Assembly: GCF_900186985.1 (NCBI RefSeq)
Contig: NZ_LT906447.1
Location: 496,001 to 560,000, forward strand
DNA from: Staphylococcus piscifermentans
GTDB taxonomy: Bacteria > Bacillota > Bacilli > Staphylococcales > Staphylococcaceae
Reading direction: 5' to 3'
DNA: 64,000 nucleotides
Shown: piece by piece, positions 1 through 8,354 of the stretch
How the letters are laid out: each line of letters begins with the position of its first letter
How positions within the stretch are numbered: position 1 is the stretch's first letter
The notes under the pieces: model-generated
Databases searched by the model: none
What the model was told of the DNA's origin: nothing
The model's input: only the letters and a program-made list of their open reading frames with translations
Program-made: the position numbers and the translations under genes

Positions 1-1357
1 TTATTCCAAAGTGAATATTGCAGGGTTGAAAGCAATCGATGGTGTCATGGGTGTTGTAGAAGATGAGTCCCTACAAGTTATCGTAGGACCAGGTACCGTC
101 AATAAAGTAGCGAATGCTATGAGTGATATAATCGGCGTACCTCTAGGCGAGCGTATTACACATCACTCATCGGATGCGCACACTTCTGACGGACCTCAAT
201 CTGACAAAGAACGTGTGGAACAAGAAGCTCAACTGTTCAAAACTCAGATGAACCAGAAAAAGAAAAACTCTAAGTGGCGTAAAGTATTGCGTACGATTGC
301 CAATATCTTTGTACCCTTAATTCCGGCATTCGTTGGAGCCGGATTAATCGGGGGTATTAGTGCCGTACTATCCAACTTGCTCGTCGCCGGAACAATTGAC
401 GGTTCATTTTGGAAAGAACTCGTCATGGTCTTTGATGTCATTAAAAACGGAATCTTTGCCTATCTGGCTATTTATGTAGGGATTAACTCTGCTAAAGAAT
501 TCGGCGCTACACCTGGACTCGGCGGGGTTATTGGGGGTGCCACATTGCTAACAGGTATCACACCTGATAAACCGCTTCACAACATCTTCAATGGCGATGC
601 CCTCGCAGCAGGACAAGGCGGTGTCATCGGTGTTATTTTTGCAGTTTGGATTCTAGCTATGATTGAAAAACGCTTGCACAAAATAGTACCGAACTCCATT
701 GATATTATTGTGACACCAACCATTACGCTCTTAATCATGGGACTAGCGACCATCTTTCTCATCATGCCCGTCGCAGGTGTCGTATCAGAAGGCATCTTAG
801 CGGTAATTAAATGGGTATTAGACATCGGCGGTCCATTCAGTGGATTTGTTTTAGGTGCGACATTCTTGCCGCTCGTAATGTTCGGTTTGCATCAAGTACT
901 TACACCGATTCATATCGAGATGATCAACCAAGATCATGCCACATTCCTATTACCAGTATTAGCGATGGCAGGTGCTGGACAAGTCGGCGCAGCACTAGCA
1001 CTATGGGTAAAATGTCGTAAGAACCAGAAAATCATCTGTCTCTTAAAAGGTGCATTGCCAGCCGGTATTCTAGGCATCGGCGAACCCTTGATCTACGGGG
1101 TAACCTTACCACTCGGCCGTCCATTCATTACTGCATGTATCGGCGGAGGTATCGGAGGCGCTGTCATCGGAGGCATCGGTCACATCGGTGCAGTAGCTAT
1201 CGGACCAAGCGGTGTCTCACTCATTCCGCTGATTTACGACAACATGTACCTGGGCTACATCGCAGGATTGCTCGCAGCTTATGCCGGCGGATTTATAGCG
1301 ACCTACTTTTTCGGAACAACCAAAGACATGACTGCACCCCAAGAAATAGAAGAGTAA
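1..1357 (+). CDS. murP: PTS EIIBC, probably N-acetylmuramic acid specific (3' part)
   Basis: Membrane permease of the sugar phosphotransferase system, which phosphorylates its sugar during uptake. The reading frame is open from base 2, so the gene starts upstream of the window. The GTG at 11 lies inside the EIIB domain and is not the start. What remains is the end of EIIB (motif [10 protein letters not shown]), a charged linker near residues 55-95, and a full EIIC membrane domain with many glycine-rich segments and the typical [11 protein letters not shown] stretch. The EIIB phospho-cysteine lies outside the window. The RpiR-type regulator 12 bp downstream supports a mur assignment, because staphylococci carry murQ-murP-murR in this order. 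Sucrose- or glucosamine-type EIIBC proteins are close relatives, so specificity is inferred from context. Confidence 0.82.
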   Translation, partial: YSKVNIAGLKAIDGVMGVVEDESLQVIVGPGTVNKVANAMSDIIGVPLGERITHHSSDAHTSDGPQSDKERVEQEAQLFKTQMNQKKKNSKWRKVLRTIANIFVPLIPAFVGAGLIGGISAVLSNLLVAGTIDGSFWKELVMVFDVIKNGIFAYLAIYVGINSAKEFGATPGLGGVIGGATLLTGITPDKPLHNIFNGDALAAGQGGVIGVIFAVWILAMIEKRLHKIVPNSIDIIVTPTITLLIMGLATIFLIMPVAGVVSEGILAVIKWVLDIGGPFSGFVLGATFLPLVMFGLHQVLTPIHIEMINQDHATFLLPVLAMAGAGQVGAALALWVKCRKNQKIICLLKGALPAGILGIGEPLIYGVTLPLGRPFITACIGGGIGGAVIGGIGHIGAVAIGPSGVSLIPLIYDNMYLGYIAGLLAAYAGGFIATYFFGTTKDMTAPQEIEE

Positions 1358-1369
1358 GAAGGGAGAACT

Positions 1370-2233
1370 ATGGAAACCGAACACCTTCAAATCTATATAC
1401 GCGAACAACTGAAACACCTCACCAAGAACGAACAACAAGTCGCACACTACTTGCTCGAACATCCAGACAACGTCATTAAGATGAACGCCAAAGCACTCGG
1501 CCAAGCTACAAACACCAGCTCAGCCACCATCATTCGGTGCGCCCATAAACTCGGCTTCAAAGGACTCGTCGACCTGAAACTGTCACTTTCCAGAAACATG
1601 CCGCATCACGAGCCCAACACCTACAAAGAAATCACCCAAGACGAACCGCCGAGCGAAATTAAACACAAATTATTATCACGCGCCGCCTATACTTTAGAAA
1701 CCACTGAAACCCTTCTAGGAGAAAAAGAACTGGAAGAGTTGGCCGGCAAATTATATGCAATTCGAAAGCTAGTGGTCTTCGGCGTCGGAGCTAGTCATAT
1801 CGTTGCAGAGGATATCTATCAGAAATTTACTCGTGCAGGCGTAGAGGTCATACACAGTGCAGATGCGCATGTCGCAGCAACTGCCTTAGCGGGCCATTCA
1901 CCTGATAGTCCTGTATTAATGCTAGGAATCTCTAATTCGGGTAATAATCAAGAAACGGTGCGTTTAGCACAAGTCGCCCATCATTATGGTGCAGAAGTAG
2001 CAGCGATTACCAGCAACAGCGAATCGCAGTTAGCAGATGAAGCGGATATAGTGCTCTTGCACGATGCGAGTTCTGAACAAAGCTTGCGCCTTGCAGCAAC
2101 GAGTTCTCTCATCGCACAATTGATGACTGTAGATATATTATTCTATACCTATTTATCTAAAGATTACCAAAATCATGTGGCGCATTTGAGTCAAACGAAA
2201 GCAGCCGTTGATTTATATAAAGATTTGCAATAA
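1370..2233 (+). CDS. murR: RpiR-family transcriptional regulator (MurR-like)
   Basis: A 287-residue regulator with an N-terminal RpiR helix-turn-helix (about residues 1-77, including LGQATNTSSATIIRCAHKLG) and a C-terminal SIS sugar-phosphate domain (about 125-260; VVFGVGASHIVAEDIYQKF and LMLGISNSGNNQETV). RpiR proteins usually sense a phosphosugar, here probably MurNAc-6-phosphate produced by the PTS permease just upstream. The ATG has a GAAGGGAG ribosome site, and only 12 bp separate it from the permease stop, so the two are co-transcribed. Family assignment is firm; the ligand is inferred from neighbours. Confidence 0.85.
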   Translation: METEHLQIYIREQLKHLTKNEQQVAHYLLEHPDNVIKMNAKALGQATNTSSATIIRCAHKLGFKGLVDLKLSLSRNMPHHEPNTYKEITQDEPPSEIKHKLLSRAAYTLETTETLLGEKELEELAGKLYAIRKLVVFGVGASHIVAEDIYQKFTRAGVEVIHSADAHVAATALAGHSPDSPVLMLGISNSGNNQETVRLAQVAHHYGAEVAAITSNSESQLADEADIVLLHDASSEQSLRLAATSSLIAQLMTVDILFYTYLSKDYQNHVAHLSQTKAAVDLYKDLQ

Positions 2234-2264
2234 TAATTATAAAAAAAGAGAAAGGGGAAATCAC

Positions 2265-3119
2265 ATGCATTCACTTGAGACTAATGGCGCTATTGTCCGT
2301 TACGAACAATTAGGAGAAGGTCCCTTATTGATTATGATTCCAGGAGCCAGCGGAGTACACGACAGTTATAAAGATGCTGCAGAAACGTTGAAAGCTGATT
2401 TTACGGTCATCTTGCCTGATCGCCGAGGTTATGGTTACAGCGAATTGACTGAACCTATGCCCGCTTCAATTAATCAAACGCACAGCACCTTTAAACTGGA
2501 GAAAGATACACAAGATGTCATCGCACTCGCACAACATTTAAGTAATAATCCTGTTTATATTATGGGTACAGATACAGGTGCTGTCGTCGGCATGCATCTT
2601 TTAGAGCAATCTCCGGAATTAATCGCCGGTGCAGCGCTGCATGAACCTTTGAATGCTACTGTTTTCTCGAATCGCTCAGATTTAGAAAAAGAAACCACAA
2701 AAATCTCTGAAGCAGCCGAAATTGAGGGCATTCCTGCAGCCATGCGCATCTTCGAACATGTCATGCAGCCTTCGCAGTTAGATATGGAAGTCTTAGTAGA
2801 AAATACCATCGCACCATGCGCGGTATGTTCACCAGATACCATGGAATCGAACAGTGCTGAATCTACGAAAATCTGGATGCAATATGAATTGCGTCAATAC
2901 ATGGATTACCTAGTGAATTTAGAAACTTTACGCCAATCAGCCGATAAAATTTTTTGGCTGCAAGGCACAAAGTCTAAAGGCTCCTTAGCTTATCAAGCCT
3001 CACATTTATTTGCGAGAGAGATGGATCGACAAGCGATAGAAGCGGCAGGCGGTCATTTCGGTTATGTACAAGAACCAGAAGCATTTGCACAAAACTTAAT
3101 TAAAATATTGAAAAAGTAG
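2265..3119 (+). CDS. alpha/beta-hydrolase fold protein with Asp at the nucleophile elbow
   Basis: A 284-residue protein with an alpha/beta-hydrolase pattern: oxyanion region IPGASGVHDSY (25-35), strand and turn ILPDRRGYGYS (49-59), nucleophile elbow at 101-105 and a late histidine in GGHFGYVQEPEAF. The elbow reads G-T-D-T-G, so an aspartate (D103) takes the place of the usual serine, as in epoxide hydrolases and haloalkane dehalogenases. I start at ATG 2265, which has AAAGGGG 7 bp upstream; an earlier in-frame start would overlap murR. It lies 31 bp after murR, probably in the same transcript, and ends just before a terminator at 3133. Substrate unknown. Confidence 0.75.
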   Translation: MHSLETNGAIVRYEQLGEGPLLIMIPGASGVHDSYKDAAETLKADFTVILPDRRGYGYSELTEPMPASINQTHSTFKLEKDTQDVIALAQHLSNNPVYIMGTDTGAVVGMHLLEQSPELIAGAALHEPLNATVFSNRSDLEKETTKISEAAEIEGIPAAMRIFEHVMQPSQLDMEVLVENTIAPCAVCSPDTMESNSAESTKIWMQYELRQYMDYLVNLETLRQSADKIFWLQGTKSKGSLAYQASHLFAREMDRQAIEAAGGHFGYVQEPEAFAQNLIKILKK

Positions 3120-3132
3120 ACAGATATTGTAT

Positions 3133-3169
3133 AGAGTTGGGACTTCTGGTGGGGTCTCGACTCTTTTTT
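3133..3169 (+). terminator. intrinsic terminator after the mur-hydrolase transcript
   Basis: An 11-bp imperfect stem (AGAGTTGGGAC with GTCTCGACTCT, including G-T pairs) is followed by six T. It lies 13 bp after the hydrolase stop codon. Confidence 0.8.
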
Positions 3170-3270
3170 GGTAGATATTCGGTGTGTTTAACATATTTGG
3201 ACATTGTTTTGTAAAAAGCGGGCAAATTAGTATGAAAATTTGTGGGTGAGCGAGGGGGAAGGGGGCAAAG

Positions 3271-3519
3271 TGTATAAGCTGGAGAGTCGCGCCTATACAC
3301 TTTAGCCCTGAACTGTATAAGCAGAGGGGTCGTGCCTATACACTTTGGCCCTAAACTGTATAAGCAGAGGGGTCGTGCCTATACACTTTGGCCCTAAACT
3401 GTATAAGCAGAGGAGTCGCGCCTATACACTTTAGCCCTGAACTGTATAAGCAGAGGGGTCGTGCCTATACACTTTGGCCTTGAACTGTATAAGCAGAGGA
3501 GTCGCGCCTATACACTTCC
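3271..3519. repeat. six tandem copies of a 43-bp palindromic unit
   Basis: Copies begin at 3271, 3314, 3357, 3400, 3443 and 3486, a constant 43-bp period. Each unit is TGTATAAGC, an 11-bp loop, GCCTATACA and a 14-bp tail. The two 9-bp arms form an inverted repeat with one mismatch, so each copy can fold as a hairpin. Loop and tail variants co-vary: copies 1 and 4 share one form, copies 2 and 3 another, which points to unit duplication. The array sits between the convergent hydrolase and fdh genes and between their two terminators. There are no diverse spacers, so it is not CRISPR. Copy 6 decays at its 3' end. Confidence 0.93.
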
Positions 3520-3532
3520 CCCGCACCCCACA

Positions 3533-3571
3533 TAAAAAAACCGCCATCCAGTTTTAACACCAGATAGCGGT
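3533..3571 (-). terminator. intrinsic terminator of fdh
   Basis: On the minus strand, ACCGCTATC and GATGGCGGT form a 9-bp stem followed by TTTTTTT. It lies about 80 bp past the fdh stop codon. Confidence 0.8.
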
Positions 3572-3651
3572 CTTGAGATAGTTTATTCCATTACATTAAG
3601 TTTCTGAAATCAAAGGGGATTTCTTTTTATGACAAAGTCTCTTTAAAGAAC

Positions 3652-4683
3652 TTATTTATCTTTTTTAGTTTGGTAACTTTGACTAGCTACTTTATTATTG
3701 TCCACAATTACATAGTCAGAACGTATAGAAGTGCCTTCCATTGCATTAGTCAACATTTCTTCGACACCTTTTTGAATACGTTTTTGTGCTTCTACAGTCA
3801 TACCTGAATAGTGCACAGTCATGCCTGAATTTTTAAGTGAACGCCAAGGATGATCTTTTGGTGCTGGTTGTGGGAACCAAACGTCGCCACCATATCTGAT
3901 GTGGCCATCATTAACTGCTTCAGTTACAGCATCTTTATCCACAATTGAACCACGTGCACAGTTTACTAATACTGTACCTTTTTGCATTTTATCGATAACA
4001 GATTTATCAAATTTACCTTTTGTATCAGGAGTAAGTGGAGATTGAATAATGATAACATCAGAAGTTTCCACTAATTCATCAAATGGTAGATATTGGATAC
4101 CCATTTCTTTTTCTACATCTTCTTTGCGGAATGGATCATTATAACGTAAGTCCACACCGAAAGCTTTTAAGCGTTGAGCAGTTAATTGGCCGATACGTCC
4201 AAAGCCGAAGATACCAATTTTTTTCTCTTGTAATTCAAATGCGCCAGAACCTACTAATGGTAAGTCCCATTCGCCTTCAATTGCTTGTCTATGGCCTTCT
4301 TCATAGTTTCTAAGCAATAATAATGTTTCTAGAACATTTTGTTCAGCAACACTTTCATTGTTACTACCTGTTACTTCTGCAACAACAATACCATGTTCTG
4401 CAGCTGCTTCAATATCTACATGGTCAGAACCGATACCAGCTGTAATAGCATATTTAAGATTTTTAGCTTTTTCAATTCTTTCTTTAGTAATATAAGCAGG
4501 TAAGAATGGAGAAGAAATTACAACGTCCATATCCTCAACATATTGTTCAACTTCCTCATTGCTTGATACCAAGATAAGTTCGTTGTCAGTACCTTTCAAG
4601 AATTCAGGTAAACCTAAAGCTTCTTGTTTAGATAATAATTGAGTAGATTTTGTTGCTTCTGGGAATAATGCTACAATTTTCAT
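3652..4683 (-). CDS. fdh: NAD-dependent formate dehydrogenase
   Basis: A 343-residue cytosolic D-isomer-specific 2-hydroxyacid dehydrogenase fold that oxidises formate to CO2 with NAD+. Formate dehydrogenase hallmarks are present: the substrate asparagine in VTGSN (N108), the nucleotide loop GFGRIG (160-165), D183 after the second Rossmann strand (NAD preference), ARG (R244), the PQPAPKDHPWR block with Q272, and HYSGMT with H291. Ordinary lactate or glycerate dehydrogenases lack the last two blocks. The ATG has AAGGAG at 4695-4700. A long leader with its own terminator precedes the gene, suggesting control by transcript attenuation. No subunit or molybdenum cofactor genes are needed for this enzyme type. 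Confidence 0.92.
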   Translation of the reverse strand: MKIVALFPEATKSTQLLSKQEALGLPEFLKGTDNELILVSSNEEVEQYVEDMDVVISSPFLPAYITKERIEKAKNLKYAITAGIGSDHVDIEAAAEHGIVVAEVTGSNNESVAEQNVLETLLLLRNYEEGHRQAIEGEWDLPLVGSGAFELQEKKIGIFGFGRIGQLTAQRLKAFGVDLRYNDPFRKEDVEKEMGIQYLPFDELVETSDVIIIQSPLTPDTKGKFDKSVIDKMQKGTVLVNCARGSIVDKDAVTEAVNDGHIRYGGDVWFPQPAPKDHPWRSLKNSGMTVHYSGMTVEAQKRIQKGVEEMLTNAMEGTSIRSDYVIVDNNKVASQSYQTKKDK

Positions 4684-4759
4684 TAAAAATCATTCTCCTT
4701 TTTAAATGATTATTGGCTGCTGTCTTCTTCTCTGTTTTTGGAAAAAAGTGCGGGCAAAC

Positions 4760-4812
4760 AAAAAACTCCCATCGCGCCACTTTGCACATAAATGTGCAGT
4801 GGAGATGGGAGT
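4760..4812 (-). terminator. strong intrinsic terminator inside the fdh leader
   Basis: On the minus strand ACTCCCATC pairs with GATGGGAGT. Nested inside are CCACT/AGTGG and GCACAT/ATGTGC with a two-base loop, giving about 20 base pairs, followed by six T. It lies upstream of the fdh start, not after a gene, so read-through is needed to express fdh. Confidence 0.8.
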
Positions 4813-5007
4813 AGTAATCGGCACGGTCTGTACTTAATACCAATCCGCAGAAAAGAATATATATATGAAGGCAACAGTCAGTTCGCTTTTGCCTTAGTTA
4901 CGATGGATAGCTCAATAGTTAGAGATTAGCCAACTGCACATTAGTACAGCGTACCAATTTTGAAAAACTATCGAGAAAGTGTTGAGAATGTTTCTCAACT
5001 ACTTGAT
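4765..5007 (-). ncRNA. structured 5' leader of fdh with an internal intrinsic terminator
   Basis: Downstream of a good minus-strand promoter the leader can form: a perfect hairpin GTTGAGAA/TTCTCAAC (4999-4981); a 10-bp stem 4975-4966 with 4920-4911; inside it ATTGGT/GCTAAT (4958-4953, 4930-4925) and CTGTAC/GTGCAG closed by a UAAU loop (4949-4934); a hairpin AAGGCAA/TTGCCTT (4895-4889, 4874-4868); then a long terminator hairpin (4812-4765) followed by T6. About 80 nt later fdh begins. This is the layout of an attenuator or riboswitch. I do not recognise a known class: the T-box GGUGGNACC motif and the S-box, TPP, lysine, purine and cobalamin signatures are absent. Function is inferred from architecture. 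Confidence 0.55.
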
Positions 5008-5013
5008 GTCTCA

Positions 5014-5042
5014 ATTCTAATACGCATCGTTTTGTTTGTCAA
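5014..5042 (-). promoter_or_regulatory. sigma-A promoter of fdh
   Basis: On the minus strand the -35 is TTGACA (5042-5037), the spacer is exactly 17 bp, and the -10 is TAGAAT (5019-5014). Start of transcription would be near 5007, giving a leader of about 320 nt. Confidence 0.65.
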
Positions 5043-5075
5043 ACTTTTGTAACAAACTATTTATTTTTTAGACAT

Positions 5076-5097
5076 ATTTGTCGTAATTGTGACAAAT
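5076..5097. promoter_or_regulatory. palindromic candidate operator upstream of the fdh promoter
   Basis: ATTTGTC and GACAAAT are perfect inverted 7-mers separated by 8 bp, centred about 45 bp upstream of the fdh -35 box. This is a plausible dimeric-regulator site. I cannot name the regulator. Confidence 0.3.
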
Positions 5098-5450
5098 GAA
5101 ATTATAATTAAATGCTGATATGATGCGATTTGTTGGGATGAGATGAGTTGCGAAAAATTTTTATCATAGAAAGAAAAATAAGTTTGAGAGGGCTGATTTT
5201 CAGCAGTAATATTTAGGGCAATCGGAAGTTTTTGATTTATATCTTAATATATTCTCTCATACAGTAGCAATTCTCATAATTGCGAGCAGCTAAGCAACTT
5301 AATAGAGGGCAGGGTGTCTTCCTTCAGACAACCCGGAGACTTACCGCACTTAGAATAAATTGGTATCCGAAATAGCGTGTGATAGCATATAGATTGAATT
5401 ATAATAACCGCACTTTTGACTTCGAACTATAGAGAAAGGAAGTCGCCGCT
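5098..5450. other. intergenic region upstream of the 5451 gene
   Basis: AT-rich, with no gene recognised. Small hairpins are visible (GCTG/CAGC near 5193; GGGTGTCT with AGACAACCC at 5312-5334). A TATAAT at 5400-5405 could be the -10 of the small gene at 5451, but no good -35 stands in front of it. ATTGGTAT near 5360 is the reverse complement of ATACCAAT near 4838; I give this no meaning. Confidence 0.4.
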
Positions 5451-5636
5451 ATGAAACGCTATTTTCAGGAAATTGGACAAAAATTATGGTTTAATCTTGT
5501 AGCGATTATCTTAGGAATAATTTTATTCGCCATTTACCTAATGTTTAACAAAGATTATTTATGGCTTGGTTTTATATTTGCGATGATAATTATTATTCCA
5601 GCTGGATACCGCATATGGAAATATAAGCAACGCTAA
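5451..5636 (+). CDS. small membrane protein, unknown function
   Basis: A 61-residue protein with a basic N-terminus (KRYFQEIGQK), two hydrophobic helices (about 13-31 and 37-52) joined by a short FNKDYLW loop, and a basic C-terminus (YRIWKYKQR). The positive-inside rule places both ends in the cytoplasm. AAAGGAAG stands 8-9 bp before the ATG, and a bidirectional terminator follows at once, so it is probably a monocistronic gene. I do not recognise a family. Confidence 0.6.
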   Translation: MKRYFQEIGQKLWFNLVAIILGIILFAIYLMFNKDYLWLGFIFAMIIIIPAGYRIWKYKQR

Positions 5637-5676
5637 AAAATCTTCACTCGACATATAACGAGCGAAGATTTTTTTA
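5636..5676. terminator. bidirectional terminator between 5451 gene and 5678 gene
   Basis: AATCTTCaCTCG pairs with CGAGcGAAGATT, flanked by an A-run on the left and a T-run on the right, so it can serve both converging genes. It overlaps the stop codon of the small gene by one base. Confidence 0.85.
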
Positions 5677-5677
5677 A

Positions 5678-6811
5678 TTATTGATCTTTACTTTTTTCTT
5701 TACTCAAAGCTTTACGCATTTGCTGACGTGAGCCATACGTACTTTCACGCACGAGTTTCTCATTACGCATACCTGCTCCGATAGCACCTGCTATAGTTGA
5801 AATAGAGGCTGCAAACCAGGCAATGAAGATATACAGTGAGAACGGTGCCGCGTGTTTTAATTCGAGTTGTCGTCCTAAGAAGCCGGATGGCAGTAAGATT
5901 AATGCTGCAATAATGTAGAGTAGCATTAAGACAATGTAATAAATCAACACGGATGTTCCCAACGTCATCAACGTCGTCATGTTATATAAACGCGTAATCT
6001 TACGGTTTTGACTATAACGAGTGGATTCCCATAAGTTATGTGCCAAGATAATCCAAGCAATCATGCCGATAATGGCAAAGAGGGAAAGTACAGTTAATCT
6101 TTCTGCTGTAAAAGTATTGCCGAGTTGCCACATCGTTGAGAAAATCATACCTGACGCACCGGTTGTAAATGCAATAGCGATGACACTGTTCATACTTTGC
6201 ATCAGACGCAGCGGGTTATTGGCGAAAGTCATTCCGCTTAACAAACGTAAATTGCCGCTGATTTTCGAAGCTACAATATACCGGATATGCATGGTATGTG
6301 TTTCGTCTGCATAGGTCCGTATTTTTCTTAAGTTAGAAAAAGGAAAGATATTGCGATATTCTTTCTGGCGTTCTTCATCGTCTTTTTCATTGTCATCTTT
6401 GGCATGATCACTGAATTGAAGGTTGATCTCATGGATAACAGTGATAATAGTTTTTTCTAAACGTTTGGTGAGAGGACGCCAGCCATATGCCGGAATCGAA
6501 ATCATACTGGCTCCGTTTTCTTCGTTGATATCTACTGCGATAACTGCCTCATTATCATGAAACAAAGGTAAATCGGTTAAACTGATAATATAATTCCAAT
6601 TGTAGCGGTCTAAGTAGTCTTCTGTTTTTTGATAGGCTTTATCAGCTTCTTCAGCTGAGCCGGTTAATGCGTTGACTATGACTTCGATTTTCCATTTATA
6701 TTGAGACGAAATATATTTTGAAAGCAAGTCAGGCAATGCATCTACCATTTTATGCGAGAGTTTATTGGCAATACCAGGCGCAGCCACGATACCTACTACT
6801 AACTGTTCCAC
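5678..6811 (-). CDS. membrane protein of unknown function, paralogue of its upstream neighbour
   Basis: A 377-residue protein. Residues 1-130 look like a soluble alpha/beta domain beginning LVVGIVAAPG, with SLTDLP (77-82) and SIPAYGWRPLTKRL (105-118). An acidic linker (DDNEKDDEERQKE, about 139-151) follows. The C-terminal half has four or five membrane helices (about 208-230, 238-258, 280-309, 323-347) and ends in a basic tail. The start is GTG at 6811, three bp after the upstream stop, with AAAGGAGG at 6819-6826 inside the end of the preceding gene, so translation is coupled. It shares the GI(V/I)AAPG start, the LTD/VTDLP motif, the SxPAxGW motif and the helix layout with the neighbour. Function not recognised. 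Confidence 0.75.
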   Translation of the reverse strand: MEQLVVGIVAAPGIANKLSHKMVDALPDLLSKYISSQYKWKIEVIVNALTGSAEEADKAYQKTEDYLDRYNWNYIISLTDLPLFHDNEAVIAVDINEENGASMISIPAYGWRPLTKRLEKTIITVIHEINLQFSDHAKDDNEKDDEERQKEYRNIFPFSNLRKIRTYADETHTMHIRYIVASKISGNLRLLSGMTFANNPLRLMQSMNSVIAIAFTTGASGMIFSTMWQLGNTFTAERLTVLSLFAIIGMIAWIILAHNLWESTRYSQNRKITRLYNMTTLMTLGTSVLIYYIVLMLLYIIAALILLPSGFLGRQLELKHAAPFSLYIFIAWFAASISTIAGAIGAGMRNEKLVRESTYGSRQQMRKALSKEKSKDQ

Positions 6812-6814
6812 ATT

Positions 6815-8023
6815 TTAGCCTCCTTTCTGTTCTTTTATATTTTTCTCGGAATCAGAGGAATAATATTTGCTGGATTCCCATTCTTTAGCTTCTCTATAGC
6901 GCGCGCGTTGACGATAAGAATAAGTCATATCTCTAATTTTTTCTTCATTTTCAACAGAAGCGCCTAAAGCACCTGCCAAGAAACCGAGAGACGTGATAAA
7001 CCACGTAAGGTATAAGAATTGTCCCCAAGTTCTTATGCCTTGATTGGAAGTCATCATATTATATAAGTCATTCGGTACGAATAAAGCGACACTGACCATG
7101 AGCAGTACAAATAAGATGACATAGCTGAGTGCAATAATAATCAGCAAGGTCATGACAGTGGTAATATTGTAGACCGTCCGATAGGTTCGCGTCGTCAAAG
7201 AGGACGGGGGCTCCCATAATCGATGTGCGTACATAATCCATAACGCCATACCGCCGACTGCAAGAATGGTCATCAGTATAAAGCGTAAATTAGAGAATTC
7301 GATACTCATCTGCCAAGGTGTAGAGAAAATGGTTAAATACGTAGCTGTGGCAAATGATAGTGAAATAATCTTCTTGAAATTCGGTATCTCTTTCCAAGGT
7401 TCATTAGCTCGAGTCATACCGAATAATAAGAAAATCCAACTGATAATTAATGGTTTAAGTATAAAGCGCGTCGTAGTATGAGATTTGGAAGTTTCATCTC
7501 CATCTTCTTGTTCTGTCGCTGTCTCCATATCGTTATCTTGCTTTTGGTCTAAAGATGCGGTTTCAGGCTTGATGCGTGTAATCCAAGATAAATTCAATTT
7601 ATGTTGTTGATTCGCTTCATCATCATGTTGAGAACGATAAATACTTTCAGCAAAATACAGCAAGGATTGTTTTAATTTTTTCCGCAAACCGATCCAACCT
7701 AAAGCAGGCAAGGAAATCAGTGCAGTGGCATGTGTTTCATCCAGATTACCGATGATAACACGACGATTTGAGACGATAGGAAGGTCAGTAACCACAATGC
7801 CGTAATCCCAGTTATGTTCTTGTTTAACATTCTGGGCTGCATCCAAACTTTTATTTACATCTTCGGCTGAACCGATAAGTGGATCGACGGCCACATGAAA
7901 ATCCCATTCAGCATCGGTGTTCAGTTCTCGATTTAAAATAGTAGGTAATTCTTCAATTACTTTGTTGGATAAGCGTTCTGGAAATCCGGGAGCAGCGATA
8001 ATACCCACGTTAAACGTTGTCAT
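6815..8023 (-). CDS. membrane protein of unknown function, paralogue of its downstream neighbour
   Basis: A 402-residue protein with the same plan as the gene after it: an N-terminal alpha/beta domain (FNVGIIAAPGFPERLSNKV, VVTDLPIVSNRR, SLPALGWIGLRKKLKQS), an acidic and polar linker (DNDMETATEQEDGDETS), and four or five C-terminal membrane helices, one with an aromatic-rich FLYLTWFITSLGFLAGALG run. The ATG has AGAAAGGAGG at 8031-8040. The two genes form one operon that ends at the 5636-5676 terminator. Two diverged tandem copies suggest a heteromeric membrane complex. No catalytic signature was recognised; a nucleotide- or phosphate-binding role for the GIxAAPG loop is only a guess. Confidence 0.75.
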   Translation of the reverse strand: MTTFNVGIIAAPGFPERLSNKVIEELPTILNRELNTDAEWDFHVAVDPLIGSAEDVNKSLDAAQNVKQEHNWDYGIVVTDLPIVSNRRVIIGNLDETHATALISLPALGWIGLRKKLKQSLLYFAESIYRSQHDDEANQQHKLNLSWITRIKPETASLDQKQDNDMETATEQEDGDETSKSHTTTRFILKPLIISWIFLLFGMTRANEPWKEIPNFKKIISLSFATATYLTIFSTPWQMSIEFSNLRFILMTILAVGGMALWIMYAHRLWEPPSSLTTRTYRTVYNITTVMTLLIIIALSYVILFVLLMVSVALFVPNDLYNMMTSNQGIRTWGQFLYLTWFITSLGFLAGALGASVENEEKIRDMTYSYRQRARYREAKEWESSKYYSSDSEKNIKEQKGG

Positions 8024-8354
8024 TCTGCAACCTCCTTTCTAAAGCTTTCTTTTCAGCAAAAAATTCGTAATTTATAATTTAAATTTAATTTACGAATAAG
8101 TCAAATTGCACATGTATTAATTTCCCTGAATGCAGGGTGAAAAAACGCTTGAATCGTCAATAAGGTTTTTTAATAAAAGTAAAATATTGTATGACTTAAT
8201 TATTGATTTCGCCTTAAGATTGTTTCAGCAATTAAGTTGAAATAAATTTTTTGAAAAATTCGAGCATCATTCTTTAATGTTACTCAAATATGTATTATCA
8301 TTATTATGTAACATAAAATAACATCTCAATATAATCTGGAAGGGAATGATAATA
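8024..8354. promoter_or_regulatory. divergent promoter region
   Basis: About 330 AT-rich bases between the minus-strand membrane pair and the plus-strand recombinase-like gene. Minus strand: TTGACT (8104-8099), 17 bp, TAAATT (8081-8076). Plus strand: TTGAAA (8251-8256), 16 bp, TTTAAT (8273-8278). Both are plausible but not strong promoters. No other structure seen. Confidence 0.35.

Noticed and set aside
3271..3519. CRISPR array
   Set aside because: The repeats are contiguous units with near-identical loops and tails; there are no unique spacers and no cas genes nearby.
4684..5007. T-box or S-box leader of fdh
   Set aside because: The conserved T-box GGUGGNACC sequence and the S-box core are absent; only the general attenuator layout is shared.
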